Source: an uncultured Gelidibacter sp. (GTDB lineage Bacteria; Bacteroidota; Bacteroidia; Flavobacteriales; Flavobacteriaceae). From it: a stretch of 64,000 bases of DNA. The position numbers and the translations under genes were made by a program. The notes under the pieces are model-generated. The model had not been told where the DNA came from, ran no database searches, and saw nothing but the letters and a program-made list of their open reading frames with translations. The DNA lies in the NCBI RefSeq assembly GCF_947500795.1, contig NZ_CANMTE010000001.1, forward strand, positions 682,001-746,000. Direction: 5' to 3'. Position 1 is the first letter of the stretch. Every line of letters starts with the position of its first letter. Below are positions 8,205 through 16,583 of the stretch, piece by piece.

Positions 8205-9059
8205 ATGAAGACAGTAAAAATTGGTGGTGTCCCAGAGCATTTTAACTTGGCGTGGTATTTAACGCTTAAGAATGGTGAATATAAAGATGAAGATATCAAT
8301 TTGCGTTGGCAAGATTATCATGGTGGTACAGGCGCTATGACGGAAGCCTTGAGAAATGGTGATATTGATATGGCCGTTATTCTTACTGAAGGTATCGTTA
8401 AGGATATTGCTGAAGGAAATCCTAGTAAAATTGTTCAGGTTTTTGTTGAAACGCCGCTTATTTGGGGGATTCATGTTGCCAATGGCTCTGAATTTAAGTC
8501 CATTGAAGATCTAAAAGGGAAACGTTGCGCCATCAGTAGATATGGATCAGGGTCTCACCTCATGGCGTATATCAACGCTGAGAATAATGGTTGGGATTTA
8601 GAAACTGACCTGAAATTTGAAGTCGTTCAAGATTTGGAAGGTGCGGTTAAGGCATTAAGTAATGGTGATGCAGATTACTTTATGTGGGAGAAATTTATGA
8701 CGAAACCTCATGTAGATTCGGGAGTTTTTAGACGTGTTGCCAATTGTCCAACACCTTGGCCGTGTTTTGTTATTGCCGTAAGGAATGAGTTTCTGGAAGC
8801 CAATGAGAATATTGTAAAGATTATATTGGAAATCATTAACAATACCACTATCGATTTTAAGGACATCCCAAGTATTGACCGAATGATCGCCAATCGCTAT
8901 GCATTGGAATTAGAAGACGTTCAAGAATGGTTATCGCTAACCGAATGGTCGCAACGCCATTTGGACGAATCGACAGTAACTAAAGTACAGCAAAAACTAT
9001 TGAAACTTGATATCCTTTCGAAACAACTACCATACAAGCAAATTGTAAAGAATATTTAG
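8205..9059 (+). CDS. Periplasmic-binding-protein-like (NMT1/THI5-type) protein without signal peptide
   Basis: The product is 284 residues with the type-2 solute-binding fold: VKIGGVPEHFNLAWYLTLKNG, then a DINLRWQDYHGGTGAMTEAL-like region, DIDMAVILTEG, SIEDLKGKRCAISRYGSGSHLMAY and LSNGDADYFMWE. This is the layout of NMT1/SsuA-like sulfonate, taurine or thiamine-precursor binding proteins. There is no signal peptide or lipobox, and no permease or ATPase gene adjacent, so a classical transport role is doubtful; a cytoplasmic sensor or enzyme is possible. The ATG at 8205 is preferred over the immediately preceding TTG. The gene is convergent with ung. Confidence 0.75.
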   Translation: MKTVKIGGVPEHFNLAWYLTLKNGEYKDEDINLRWQDYHGGTGAMTEALRNGDIDMAVILTEGIVKDIAEGNPSKIVQVFVETPLIWGIHVANGSEFKSIEDLKGKRCAISRYGSGSHLMAYINAENNGWDLETDLKFEVVQDLEGAVKALSNGDADYFMWEKFMTKPHVDSGVFRRVANCPTPWPCFVIAVRNEFLEANENIVKIILEIINNTTIDFKDIPSIDRMIANRYALELEDVQEWLSLTEWSQRHLDESTVTKVQQKLLKLDILSKQLPYKQIVKNI

Positions 9060-9117
9060 ATTGCAGGTTTCGAGTTGCAACAACTTAATAGTGTACTACT
9101 GAAAGATTTTTAGAGAT

Positions 9118-9783
9118 TTACCAAAGAATTGGAGCTTTGCCAACCTGTTCCAATTCCATGTTGGTTTTACTGAAGCAGTTGTTTCCAAACCAATACCCTC
9201 TGTTTGCACTTAACGGCGATGGATGGCCGGAGGTGATAATGGTATGTTTTGATTGATCAATAAATTTTGCTTTTTGTTTTGCAAATCCGCCCCAAAGCAA
9301 GAAAATGATCTCTTGTTTTTGCGCGCTAATCGCTTTTATAACTGAGTCGGTGAAGGTTTCCCACCCTTTTTTTTGGTGACTGCCTGCTGCGCCTGCCCTT
9401 ACTGTTAAGGTCGCATTGAGTAAAAGTACGCCTTGTTTTGCCCAAGGCTCTAAATTTCCAGATATCGGATACGGTTTATCTAAATCGGCTTCCAACTCTT
9501 TAAAAATATTTCTAAGCGATGGCGGATGCGCAATGCCGTCATTGACAGAAAAACACAATCCGTTGGCTTGACCTGGACCGTGATAGGGATCTTGCCCTAT
9601 GATGACAACTTTGACGTCATCAAATGGACACCATTCAAATGCGTTGAAAATAGCTTCCGCTTCTGGATAACAGGTATGTGTTTCATATTCTGCCTTAACG
9701 AATTTGGTTAATTCTTGAAAATAAGGTTTTTCGAACTCTGATTGTAACTGTTTTTTCCAACTGTGGTGTAGGTTGAAGTCCAT
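9118..9783 (-). CDS. ung: Uracil-DNA glycosylase, family 1
   Basis: This enzyme removes uracil from DNA, starting base excision repair in the cytoplasm. The 221 residues are standard. The catalytic water-activating motif GQDPYHG is at 63-69 (Asp65), followed by GQANGLCFS; FLLWGGFA is at 161-168; and the leucine-loop motif HPSPLSANRG is at 187-196 (His187). The whole family signature is intact. It is transcribed alone, divergent from mutS2 and convergent with the solute-binding-like gene. The two neighbouring repair genes may share the intergenic control region. Confidence 0.97.
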   Translation of the reverse strand: MDFNLHHSWKKQLQSEFEKPYFQELTKFVKAEYETHTCYPEAEAIFNAFEWCPFDDVKVVIIGQDPYHGPGQANGLCFSVNDGIAHPPSLRNIFKELEADLDKPYPISGNLEPWAKQGVLLLNATLTVRAGAAGSHQKKGWETFTDSVIKAISAQKQEIIFLLWGGFAKQKAKFIDQSKHTIITSGHPSPLSANRGYWFGNNCFSKTNMELEQVGKAPILW

Positions 9784-9862
9784 ATATGCATTTTCATTTG
9801 GAATAAAAATAAGGTGATTTTCGGTTGTGATAAAATTTATATTCCAAAACTTTAAATTTCCT

Positions 9863-9870
9863 TAAATTTG
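9863..9870 (+). promoter_or_regulatory. Bacteroidota-type -7 element for mutS2
   Basis: TAAATTTG fits TAnnTTTG, 29 bases before the ATG at 9900. No convincing -33 TTG is seen at the usual spacing. Confidence 0.45.
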
Positions 9871-9899
9871 AACATAATTAAAAGACCCACATCAAGCGA

Positions 9900-12062
9900 A
9901 TGCACATTCACGAGAAAACCCTTAAAGATATTGAATTCTATACCGTCCTCGATCAGATGGCGGCGCATTGCATTACACATTTAGGAACAGAAAAGGCATT
10001 ACAAGTTACTCCATATTCAAAAAAGGAGGATTTGTTGACCGCTTTAGCGCTTACCAACGATTATTTGGCATCGTTTGAAAACGATAATCGTATCCCAAAT
10101 CATGGGTTTGAACCTATTACCAATGAAATCAAACTTTTAAAAATTGAAAATTCGTTTCTTGAAACCATAAGTTTTAGAAAGATTAAAGCCATTTCCATTG
10201 CGAGTAATGAGATCATCAATTTTCTAAAAAAGTTTAAAGAATACTACCCAAGCCTGTTCGAGTATTCCTCAAATATTACGGTCACAACGGAGTTAATTAC
10301 GCAGATTGATGCTATTATTGATCGTTTTGGAGATGTGAAGGACAATGCTTCCGACGAGCTTTTTAGACTGCGTCAGGAGATTAATAATGTGAGAGGTAAA
10401 ATCAACCAAAGTTTTGGATCTGCACTAAATTCATATAGTGCGATGGATTATTTGGATGATATTAGAGAGTCTGTCGTTGAAAATAAACGTGTTTTAGCCG
10501 TAAAGGCAATGTACAGGCGAAAAGTAAAAGGTGCTATTTTAGGTGGAAGTAAAACGGGGAGTATCGTTTATATTGAACCAGAAGCGACTTTTAAATATAC
10601 ACGTGAGCTCCATAATCTTGAGTTTGAAGAAAAAGAGGAAGTCACACGAATTTTAAAACAGCTTACCAATTACATCCGACCATTTCAGCCTTTGTTAAAG
10701 GAGTATCAACGCTTTTTAACCGAAATTGATGTTATTTTCGCAAAGGCAAAATATGCACAATCCATCAATGGAATTTTACCGGAAATTACTGAAAGCAAAG
10801 ATTTCGTCTTACGAGATGCCATTCACCCTTTATTATTTATTTCAAATAAAAAGAAGAATAAACCCACGTTTCCTCAATCCATTGAATTGCATCCCGAAAA
10901 CAGAATAATCGTTATTTCCGGGCCAAATGCTGGTGGAAAAAGTATCACCCTAAAAACGGTCGGTTTGTTGCAGGTGATGTTGCAAAGCGGATTGTTGATT
11001 CCTGTGCATGAGCGCAGTAAAGTATGTTTATTTGATAGGATATTGACAGATATTGGTGATAATCAATCGATAGAGAATCATTTAAGTACGTATAGCTACC
11101 GCTTAAAACAGATGAACTACTTTCTTAAAAAGTGCAATAAAAACACACTCTTTTTGATCGATGAGTTTGGTACTGGGAGTGATCCTGAGTTGGGTGGTGC
11201 GTTAGCAGAAACGTTTTTAGAAGAGTTTTATCATAGGGAAGCCTTTGGGATTATAACCACCCACTACTCCAACCTCAAAGTTTTGGCGAACGAATTACCG
11301 TTTATGCAAAATGCCAATATGATGTTTGATGAAAAGAGTTTGGAACCTATGTTCAAATTGGCTTTAGGCCAAGCGGGAAGCTCCTTTACTTTTGAAGTGG
11401 CACAAAAAAATGGTATTCCATACAGTTTGATCAACCGTGCGAAAAAGAAAATTGAACGTGGCAAAGTACGTTTTGATGCGACTATCGCAAAACTACAGAA
11501 AGAACGCAGTAAGCTTGAAAAAACCGAACAATCTTTAAAGATTAACGAACGTAAAACGCAATCTGAAGCTGAAAAATTAGAAGAGATCAATCTTAAAATC
11601 CAGAAGAAACTTGAAAGCTATCAAGAATTGTATGATAGCAACCAACGCTTGATTTATTTAGGTCAGAAAATGAATGATCTGTCTGAACGTTATTTTGAGA
11701 ACAAGAAAAAACGTGAGCTGATGGATGAATTGTTCAAATTGGTGCAGATTGAGAATTCCAAACGTAAAAAAGTTTCGGCTAAAGTGAAGAAAGTTCAAAA
11801 AGCGAAAGAACAAAAAGTCATTAAAGAAGCTGAAAAAACTGTTGAAGTGATTCGTCAGAAAAAGAAAGCCGCCAAGCAAAAAGTGGAAGCGTCACCAAAA
11901 CCAAAACCAACGTTTAAAATTGGAGATCGCGTACGATTACAAGATGGAAAAGCTGTAGGAAGTATTGATAAAATTGAGAAAAACAAGGCGTTTATAGATT
12001 ACGGCATGTTTACGACAAGTGTAGATATGGAACAGTTGGAATTAGTGGAACGCATGAAATAG
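9900..12062 (+). CDS. mutS2: MutS2-family DNA/ribosome-associated ATPase lacking the Smr domain
   Basis: This is a MutS-type ABC ATPase of 720 residues. The helical lever/clamp region is about 1-320, with the Walker A motif GPNAGGKS at 341-348, a Walker B region LFLIDEFGTGSDPE near 417-430, and the TTHY switch at 453-456. Residues 505-660 form a charged coiled-coil, and the last 50 residues are a KOW-like SH3 segment (FKIGDRVRL, VGSIDKIEK). It lacks the MutS1 mismatch-binding Phe-X-Glu domain, so it is MutS2 rather than MutS1. The usual 780-800-residue MutS2 ends in an Smr endonuclease domain, which is absent here. Known MutS2 roles are suppression of recombination and rescue of collided ribosomes. 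Confidence 0.88.
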   Translation: MHIHEKTLKDIEFYTVLDQMAAHCITHLGTEKALQVTPYSKKEDLLTALALTNDYLASFENDNRIPNHGFEPITNEIKLLKIENSFLETISFRKIKAISIASNEIINFLKKFKEYYPSLFEYSSNITVTTELITQIDAIIDRFGDVKDNASDELFRLRQEINNVRGKINQSFGSALNSYSAMDYLDDIRESVVENKRVLAVKAMYRRKVKGAILGGSKTGSIVYIEPEATFKYTRELHNLEFEEKEEVTRILKQLTNYIRPFQPLLKEYQRFLTEIDVIFAKAKYAQSINGILPEITESKDFVLRDAIHPLLFISNKKKNKPTFPQSIELHPENRIIVISGPNAGGKSITLKTVGLLQVMLQSGLLIPVHERSKVCLFDRILTDIGDNQSIENHLSTYSYRLKQMNYFLKKCNKNTLFLIDEFGTGSDPELGGALAETFLEEFYHREAFGIITTHYSNLKVLANELPFMQNANMMFDEKSLEPMFKLALGQAGSSFTFEVAQKNGIPYSLINRAKKKIERGKVRFDATIAKLQKERSKLEKTEQSLKINERKTQSEAEKLEEINLKIQKKLESYQELYDSNQRLIYLGQKMNDLSERYFENKKKRELMDELFKLVQIENSKRKKVSAKVKKVQKAKEQKVIKEAEKTVEVIRQKKKAAKQKVEASPKPKPTFKIGDRVRLQDGKAVGSIDKIEKNKAFIDYGMFTTSVDMEQLELVERMK

Positions 12063-12130
12063 TACGTGTTTATACTGATAACTGAAGTGAACTTGTAAAG
12101 TGAATTATTAGAATAGTTTAAATAGAACCG

Positions 12131-12547
12131 ATGTCCATACCATTAGAAAAAAATAAACAACTGATCCTTTTTGATGGTGTTTGCAATTTGTGCAATACCT
12201 CCGTCCAATACGTCATCAAGCATGATCAAAATGATGTGTTTCGGTACACCGCGTTGCAAAGTGAGGTTGGGCAAGAATTATTGAAACAATTTAAGATCGA
12301 CACTAAAAAAACAGATTCTATTCTCCTGTATTCTGAAGAAAATGGAATCTCCTATAAATCTACTGCCGCATTAAAAATAGCTTCAAAATTGGGTTTTCCA
12401 AGAAATCTTATTGCCGTTTTTTTGATAGTTCCTGCATTCATTAGAAATTGGGTGTATGATTTTATCGCTAAAAACAGATACAAATGGTACGGTAAGAAAG
12501 ATGAATGTATGATTCCGACGGCGGAATTAAAATCGAAATTTCTATAA
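12131..12547 (+). CDS. DCC-family (DUF393) thiol-disulfide oxidoreductase-like protein
   Basis: The product is 138 residues. The N-terminal LILFDGVCNLCNTSVQYVIKHD carries the DxxCxxC signature of the DCC/DUF393 family at about residues 15-22, followed by FRYTALQSEVGQELL and YKSTAALKIASKLGFP. The fold is thought to be thioredoxin-like, and a disulfide role is predicted rather than proven. A hydrophobic stretch (LIAVFLIVPAFIRNWVYDFIA) near residue 100 may be membrane-associating. The gene lies 68 bases after mutS2, perhaps in the same transcript, and ends at a strong terminator. Confidence 0.88.
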   Translation: MSIPLEKNKQLILFDGVCNLCNTSVQYVIKHDQNDVFRYTALQSEVGQELLKQFKIDTKKTDSILLYSEENGISYKSTAALKIASKLGFPRNLIAVFLIVPAFIRNWVYDFIAKNRYKWYGKKDECMIPTAELKSKFL

Positions 12548-12562
12548 CATATTAGTAAAACA

Positions 12563-12586
12563 AAAAGTCCTCAAATGAGGACTTTT
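12563..12586. terminator. Bidirectional rho-independent terminator
   Basis: A 10-bp perfect stem, AAAAGTCCTC / GAGGACTTTT, encloses an AAAT loop. It lies between the convergent DCC gene and the ATP-grasp operon and serves both. Confidence 0.88.
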
Positions 12587-12632
12587 ATATTTAGAATTCA
12601 ATAGTGAATTCAGTTTAATAAACTCTAACCGA

Positions 12633-13673
12633 CTATAATGTTGCCAATCGGCTATTGTAAAGATAGTCGTTGTACATGCTTTTGTAGTATACTTTTCGTT
12701 CTATGGATTCAATTACTGGGGTTGCAAAATCGGCTTCATACATCTGCCCCATCACGTTTAAGCCACCTGGACTAAAAACATTAATCTCCATTAATTTGGA
12801 GCCTACAATATCAATCCCTACCAAGAACATTCCATCTTGAACAAGCTTAGGTTTTACGATATCCGCCAATTCCATAATTTGGTCAGTCATTTTGACTTTT
12901 TGAGGTTTTCCACCCGCGTGAATATTGCTTCGGATATCTCCAGAGGCATTCACCCTTTGCATTAAGGCATATTGCCCATTAACCTTCAGCGGTTCCCCAT
13001 TCATTATAAATAATCTCGTATCACCTCCAGTAGCTTCCGTGAGATATTCTTGAGCTATCACAAAGCCATCTCTACAAATGGCATCAATGGTTTGGCTGAG
13101 ATTGTGTTCGTTTTTCTTATCCATCATAAAAACGTTTGTTCCTCCAGAGCCTTGTAAAGGCTTCAGAATCATCTTCTGCTTTTGCTCTTTGAAGAACTCT
13201 TTTATTTCATTATGATCTCTTGTTATAATTGTTTTTGGGCGAATAATTTCTGGGAAATGCTGGAAATACATCTTATTAACGGCACCCGCTAAACTACTTG
13301 GGTGGTTGAGTACAATCACACCATTTCTCATGGCGATTTCACCAAATATAAATGCTGCATTATAAGCCCAATCACGTTCATTGATCTCATCAGCAGGATT
13401 GTTTCTTAAAAAAAGCACATCTAAATCTTCCGATGACAAGGTTGTAAACTCTTCCTTTTGTAGCGCTTTAAAATAGGTTTCTTCGCTCTTAAATGTGCGC
13501 TCTTTTATCGTTTTACAACGTACGGAAAGATGGCCTTGTGAGGCGTAAGACAATTCGCCAACGCCAATAAAATAAACTTCGTGCCCTCTTTTATAGGCAG
13601 CAAAGCCTAAAGCAGGTGTTGTATAATTCCACTTCTCTGTGGCATGATCATTTATTATAAACGCTATTTTCAT
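12633..13673 (-). CDS. GshB-like ATP-grasp carboxylate-amine ligase
   Basis: The product is 346 residues. The N-terminal pre-ATP-grasp part begins KIAFIINDHATEKW and includes DVLFLRNNPADE. The ATP-grasp core has KTIITRD, MILKPLQGSGGTNVF (phosphate-clamp loop, near 170-185), VIAQEYL, DTRLFIMNGEP, and the Mg-binding end LMEINVFSPGGLNVMG near 292-306. It most resembles prokaryotic glutathione synthetase (GshB), which joins a peptide carboxylate to an amine with ATP. No gshA is nearby and the genome carries bshA for bacillithiol, so glutathione may not be the product. It is the third gene of an operon with the DUF1704 and N-formylglutamate-amidohydrolase-like genes, 12 bases after DUF1704. A peptide or protein-tail ligase is the alternative reading. 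Confidence 0.85.
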   Translation of the reverse strand: MKIAFIINDHATEKWNYTTPALGFAAYKRGHEVYFIGVGELSYASQGHLSVRCKTIKERTFKSEETYFKALQKEEFTTLSSEDLDVLFLRNNPADEINERDWAYNAAFIFGEIAMRNGVIVLNHPSSLAGAVNKMYFQHFPEIIRPKTIITRDHNEIKEFFKEQKQKMILKPLQGSGGTNVFMMDKKNEHNLSQTIDAICRDGFVIAQEYLTEATGGDTRLFIMNGEPLKVNGQYALMQRVNASGDIRSNIHAGGKPQKVKMTDQIMELADIVKPKLVQDGMFLVGIDIVGSKLMEINVFSPGGLNVMGQMYEADFATPVIESIERKVYYKSMYNDYLYNSRLATL

Positions 13674-13685
13674 TTTTATATAATT

Positions 13686-15524
13686 TTAATTAACAAGTTC
13701 AACAATATTGATGCCCTCACGTAATTTTTGTAATCGTATTTTTACATCGTCACGCTTTAAAAATCGAGGTAAAACGGGCTGTTTTAATACCTCTCGATAA
13801 AGTAATTCTTCTATTAATTTAATATGGGTTACATTAAACTTGCCTGTATAAAGCGGTTCAAGTTTGCCTCCATTTTTTAAATAAGCCATTAAGTCTATAA
13901 GGCCAGCTAAATACACGGCATCTTTGGTAAGTCCACCACCTCTATAAACGCGCATGCTAATGTAATAGGCCACACGAGCAGGAAATGCGTATGATGATCT
14001 CAACAGATTAAAAGTCTCAATAAAACTGGCATTATCAACCATAGATTGTACAGCAATGACTCTTCCGGCCAATAAGCGCAGTCTGTTTATAGTTAAACCG
14101 CCTACGAGGTATTCTGCGATTACAGCTAAACCTTCCTGCAACTGGTCATAGCCCTCAAAACCTTCGTGCATTTGCTTTAGGGGTTGACTTTTTCCGTTAC
14201 AATAGGTTAAAATATGAGTGCCAATTTCGTGCTGTATGAGGGCATCACACCTATTGACATCTAAATTCATTTCTTCATTAATAAGTAATTTCGATTTGGA
14301 TACCATAATTCCCGCGACATCATCGCGTATTTCTATACCCAAATCCACTTCGGGAAACAGTTGGGTATAATAGTCCATTTCTCGTTGCGCAAATTCGGCA
14401 AACTCTACCCCATTGTAGCGCTTTGAACTTCTTATAGTTTCGCCTTCAGGATACACTTGCAAAATGTGTTTTGCTACTTGCAAAATGTCTTCCCTAATGA
14501 CGCCATACAGGCTTTCGCCTATAAATCTGAAATTTTCTGTACCACGCTCTTCCAACATGATGAGTTGCTTTTCAATTTCAAGACGTTTTCCCCTTAAAAT
14601 AAAGGCGATAGTAGGATCTTCTATAAGATCTATGGGGATATTGAATAGTTTCCGTTTTTCAAGCTCAGGATCAACGGCAAGCAGTCGGTATTTAAAAGAA
14701 GGAGGCTTTTCGAAGTTATTCTGCTCAAATTTATCCCATTCTTCATTACTGTTTACAGGCGTGACACGCAGTAAAAAGGACATGCCTTCACTAATTTCAG
14801 CCAATTTACTGTCAGCAGATAAGGTAATTGCATCAATATGGGTTTTGCCCAGCATTAAATAATTTTCAAAGGCATCGGTGGTTTGTACTCTTATAAATTC
14901 GTGTACTGCTCTTTTAATCGTTTCAGAAAATATGGTGTAGAATTTCCTAAAAAACAACGAAAACAACTGATTGGTAGCGGTGTTTTCATAAACAGTAGGT
15001 ATTGATACCCCAATAATCAGTGTGCCTTGTTTTTTAGACTGCTCAACACCTAATAAAGGTGTGAGGTGTTTTGGATGTCTGAATTCTGTATGAATAATTT
15101 TAGAATCTACATAAGACAATGTTTTTCTAATTTCACTAAACCCTTCACGTAAGGCATTAAGTGTCTCTAACGATTTAGTTTTCGGTCCATAAATTTGAAA
15201 CTGATGTTTTAAGGAATCATTATTTGGCCATAATTCTAGAATTAAAAATGTATCAAACCTTTCTGAAGTAATTAATCTGATGGCTTCCAGAAGATGGGAA
15301 ATATCAATGTCCTCATCTACGATAAGGTAAGATGCTTGAGTTTTCAATAATCTGGAAAAATAAACATCGCGCTTTTTATACCGATAGACGCAAATATAGG
15401 GCAGCAGTTTATCAATATGTAAGAGTCCTTTATTGGGGAACTCCACAGTTACAGGAACATTTTCTGTAACATTTTTACAAATTGTTTCAACTACATCAGC
15501 TTCTATATGATAATCTTCAGTCAT
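13686..15524 (-). CDS. DUF1704 / QEGLA-motif putative zinc metallopeptidase
   Basis: The product is 612 residues, soluble, without a signal peptide. The C-terminal half carries HEIGTH at 432-437 (an HExxxH zinc motif) and QEGLAVIAEY beginning at Q463; Glu464, 27 residues after His437, would be the third zinc ligand. This is the DUF1704 family, named in databases as flavohemoglobin expression-modulating QEGLA protein. Its eukaryotic relatives (KIAA0895L/MATCAP) are tyrosine carboxypeptidases. The N-terminal 300 residues are a family-specific alpha/beta region. The stop of the upstream gene abuts this ATG directly (TAAATG), so the two are coupled, and an ATP-grasp ligase follows. A C-terminal-residue peptidase is the inferred activity; the substrate is unknown. 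Confidence 0.85.
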   Translation of the reverse strand: MTEDYHIEADVVETICKNVTENVPVTVEFPNKGLLHIDKLLPYICVYRYKKRDVYFSRLLKTQASYLIVDEDIDISHLLEAIRLITSERFDTFLILELWPNNDSLKHQFQIYGPKTKSLETLNALREGFSEIRKTLSYVDSKIIHTEFRHPKHLTPLLGVEQSKKQGTLIIGVSIPTVYENTATNQLFSLFFRKFYTIFSETIKRAVHEFIRVQTTDAFENYLMLGKTHIDAITLSADSKLAEISEGMSFLLRVTPVNSNEEWDKFEQNNFEKPPSFKYRLLAVDPELEKRKLFNIPIDLIEDPTIAFILRGKRLEIEKQLIMLEERGTENFRFIGESLYGVIREDILQVAKHILQVYPEGETIRSSKRYNGVEFAEFAQREMDYYTQLFPEVDLGIEIRDDVAGIMVSKSKLLINEEMNLDVNRCDALIQHEIGTHILTYCNGKSQPLKQMHEGFEGYDQLQEGLAVIAEYLVGGLTINRLRLLAGRVIAVQSMVDNASFIETFNLLRSSYAFPARVAYYISMRVYRGGGLTKDAVYLAGLIDLMAYLKNGGKLEPLYTGKFNVTHIKLIEELLYREVLKQPVLPRFLKRDDVKIRLQKLREGINIVELVN

Positions 15525-16355
15525 TTAAATGGAATATATATTATAAAAATTAGCAGCGTGTTCAGGCAATCTTTTTCGGAGTCCTTTTCTGATCGCAGAA
15601 ACAACTTCCGGATAGACTATTTGTCCTTCTTCATCACAGTAAATTTTTGCCACTTCAGTCGCTACAACAAGGGTGTTATTAAAATTATTGGTGATATACT
15701 TCAAAAAATAACCATTGCCCTGGAACGTGTCGTTTATTTTAGCTGTAGTCGGGATGCCATTTGGCAATTTAATCTCAGAGAGCTCGTGTCTCCAATCTTC
15801 TATCGAATTTTTAAAACGTTCATTGTCGACATTGGACGTTCCTAAATTCCAAGTTGGAACTTCCCTATCCCAACGTTTCCAATTGTAACTGTGCATGTCA
15901 TAAACAATACAGCAGCCAAACTTTTTTTCGAGGGTTTTAATGAGTGCATGAACAACCTTATAAAAATTACGGTGTTTCTCTAAACTTAATGCTTTCTCAT
16001 CAGCCGTTAAAGATTCTTTCCACAATTGTTTGCCCCATGCATCATCATAAATGGCATTGTCAGGATCACGATTTAAATCATATTCAAATCTAGAATCCAA
16101 GCCCGAAATGACAATTGGAAAGTCATTTACCATTGTTTTAGTCTCAGGATCCTCTTCGTACCAACGTTCATATTCTGAATGTGAACACTTTTGCCATAGT
16201 TCTTTCCTGAATTGATGTCCGTTATGTACAGCAGCGCAGGCATAAGGTACATATTCGTCAATTTTAATGGTGAAGGAATAATCTGAAGCCACGGCATGAA
16301 ATGAGTCATGTGCTTCTATTTTTGAGAGTATATCTTCAAGTGTTAATCTTTGCAT
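15525..16355 (-). CDS. N-formylglutamate amidohydrolase-family protein
   Basis: The product is 276 residues, soluble. The family (HutG-2 type, PF05013) hydrolyses N-formylglutamate to formate and glutamate with a zinc centre. Visible motifs are AAVHNGHQFR (His44, His47), the DSRFEYDLNRD segment (Glu91, Arg96) and YDMHSYN (Asp153, His155). No other histidine-degradation gene (hutU, hutI, hutH) is adjacent. It heads an operon with the DUF1704 peptidase-like gene and the ATP-grasp ligase. Its job is therefore more likely tied to a peptide or amino-acid conjugate than to histidine catabolism; that is inference. The ATG is at 16353-16355. Confidence 0.88.
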   Translation of the reverse strand: MQRLTLEDILSKIEAHDSFHAVASDYSFTIKIDEYVPYACAAVHNGHQFRKELWQKCSHSEYERWYEEDPETKTMVNDFPIVISGLDSRFEYDLNRDPDNAIYDDAWGKQLWKESLTADEKALSLEKHRNFYKVVHALIKTLEKKFGCCIVYDMHSYNWKRWDREVPTWNLGTSNVDNERFKNSIEDWRHELSEIKLPNGIPTTAKINDTFQGNGYFLKYITNNFNNTLVVATEVAKIYCDEEGQIVYPEVVSAIRKGLRKRLPEHAANFYNIYSI

Positions 16356-16551
16356 TTCCTTTTAAAAATATCATTAAAAATGAAATTAAAGCTTTAAAAA
16401 CTGAAGGGTGGACTCATATCATAACAATTGTATCGATTTCTGAAAATGAGCACCGTATTAAGAAAACCTTATGAAATTATGCAGCTAAACCATTCTTTCG
16501 TAGACCTAAAACTTCTTTAAATTATAATATTATAGGCATGGTTTTTTAAAA

Positions 16552-16559
16552 TACCTTTG
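16552..16559 (+). promoter_or_regulatory. Bacteroidota-type -7 element for the EamA transporter
   Basis: TACCTTTG fits TAnnTTTG, 24 bases before the ATG at 16584. It overlaps an in-frame TTG at 16557, which argues against that TTG as the start codon. Confidence 0.5.
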
Positions 16560-16583
16560 CAAACTTATTTCAAAACCATAGCG

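Noticed and set aside
14464-14862. 132-residue plus-strand open frame
   Set aside because: Antisense shadow of the DUF1704 gene; Ser/Lys-rich low-meaning translation without start-site signals.
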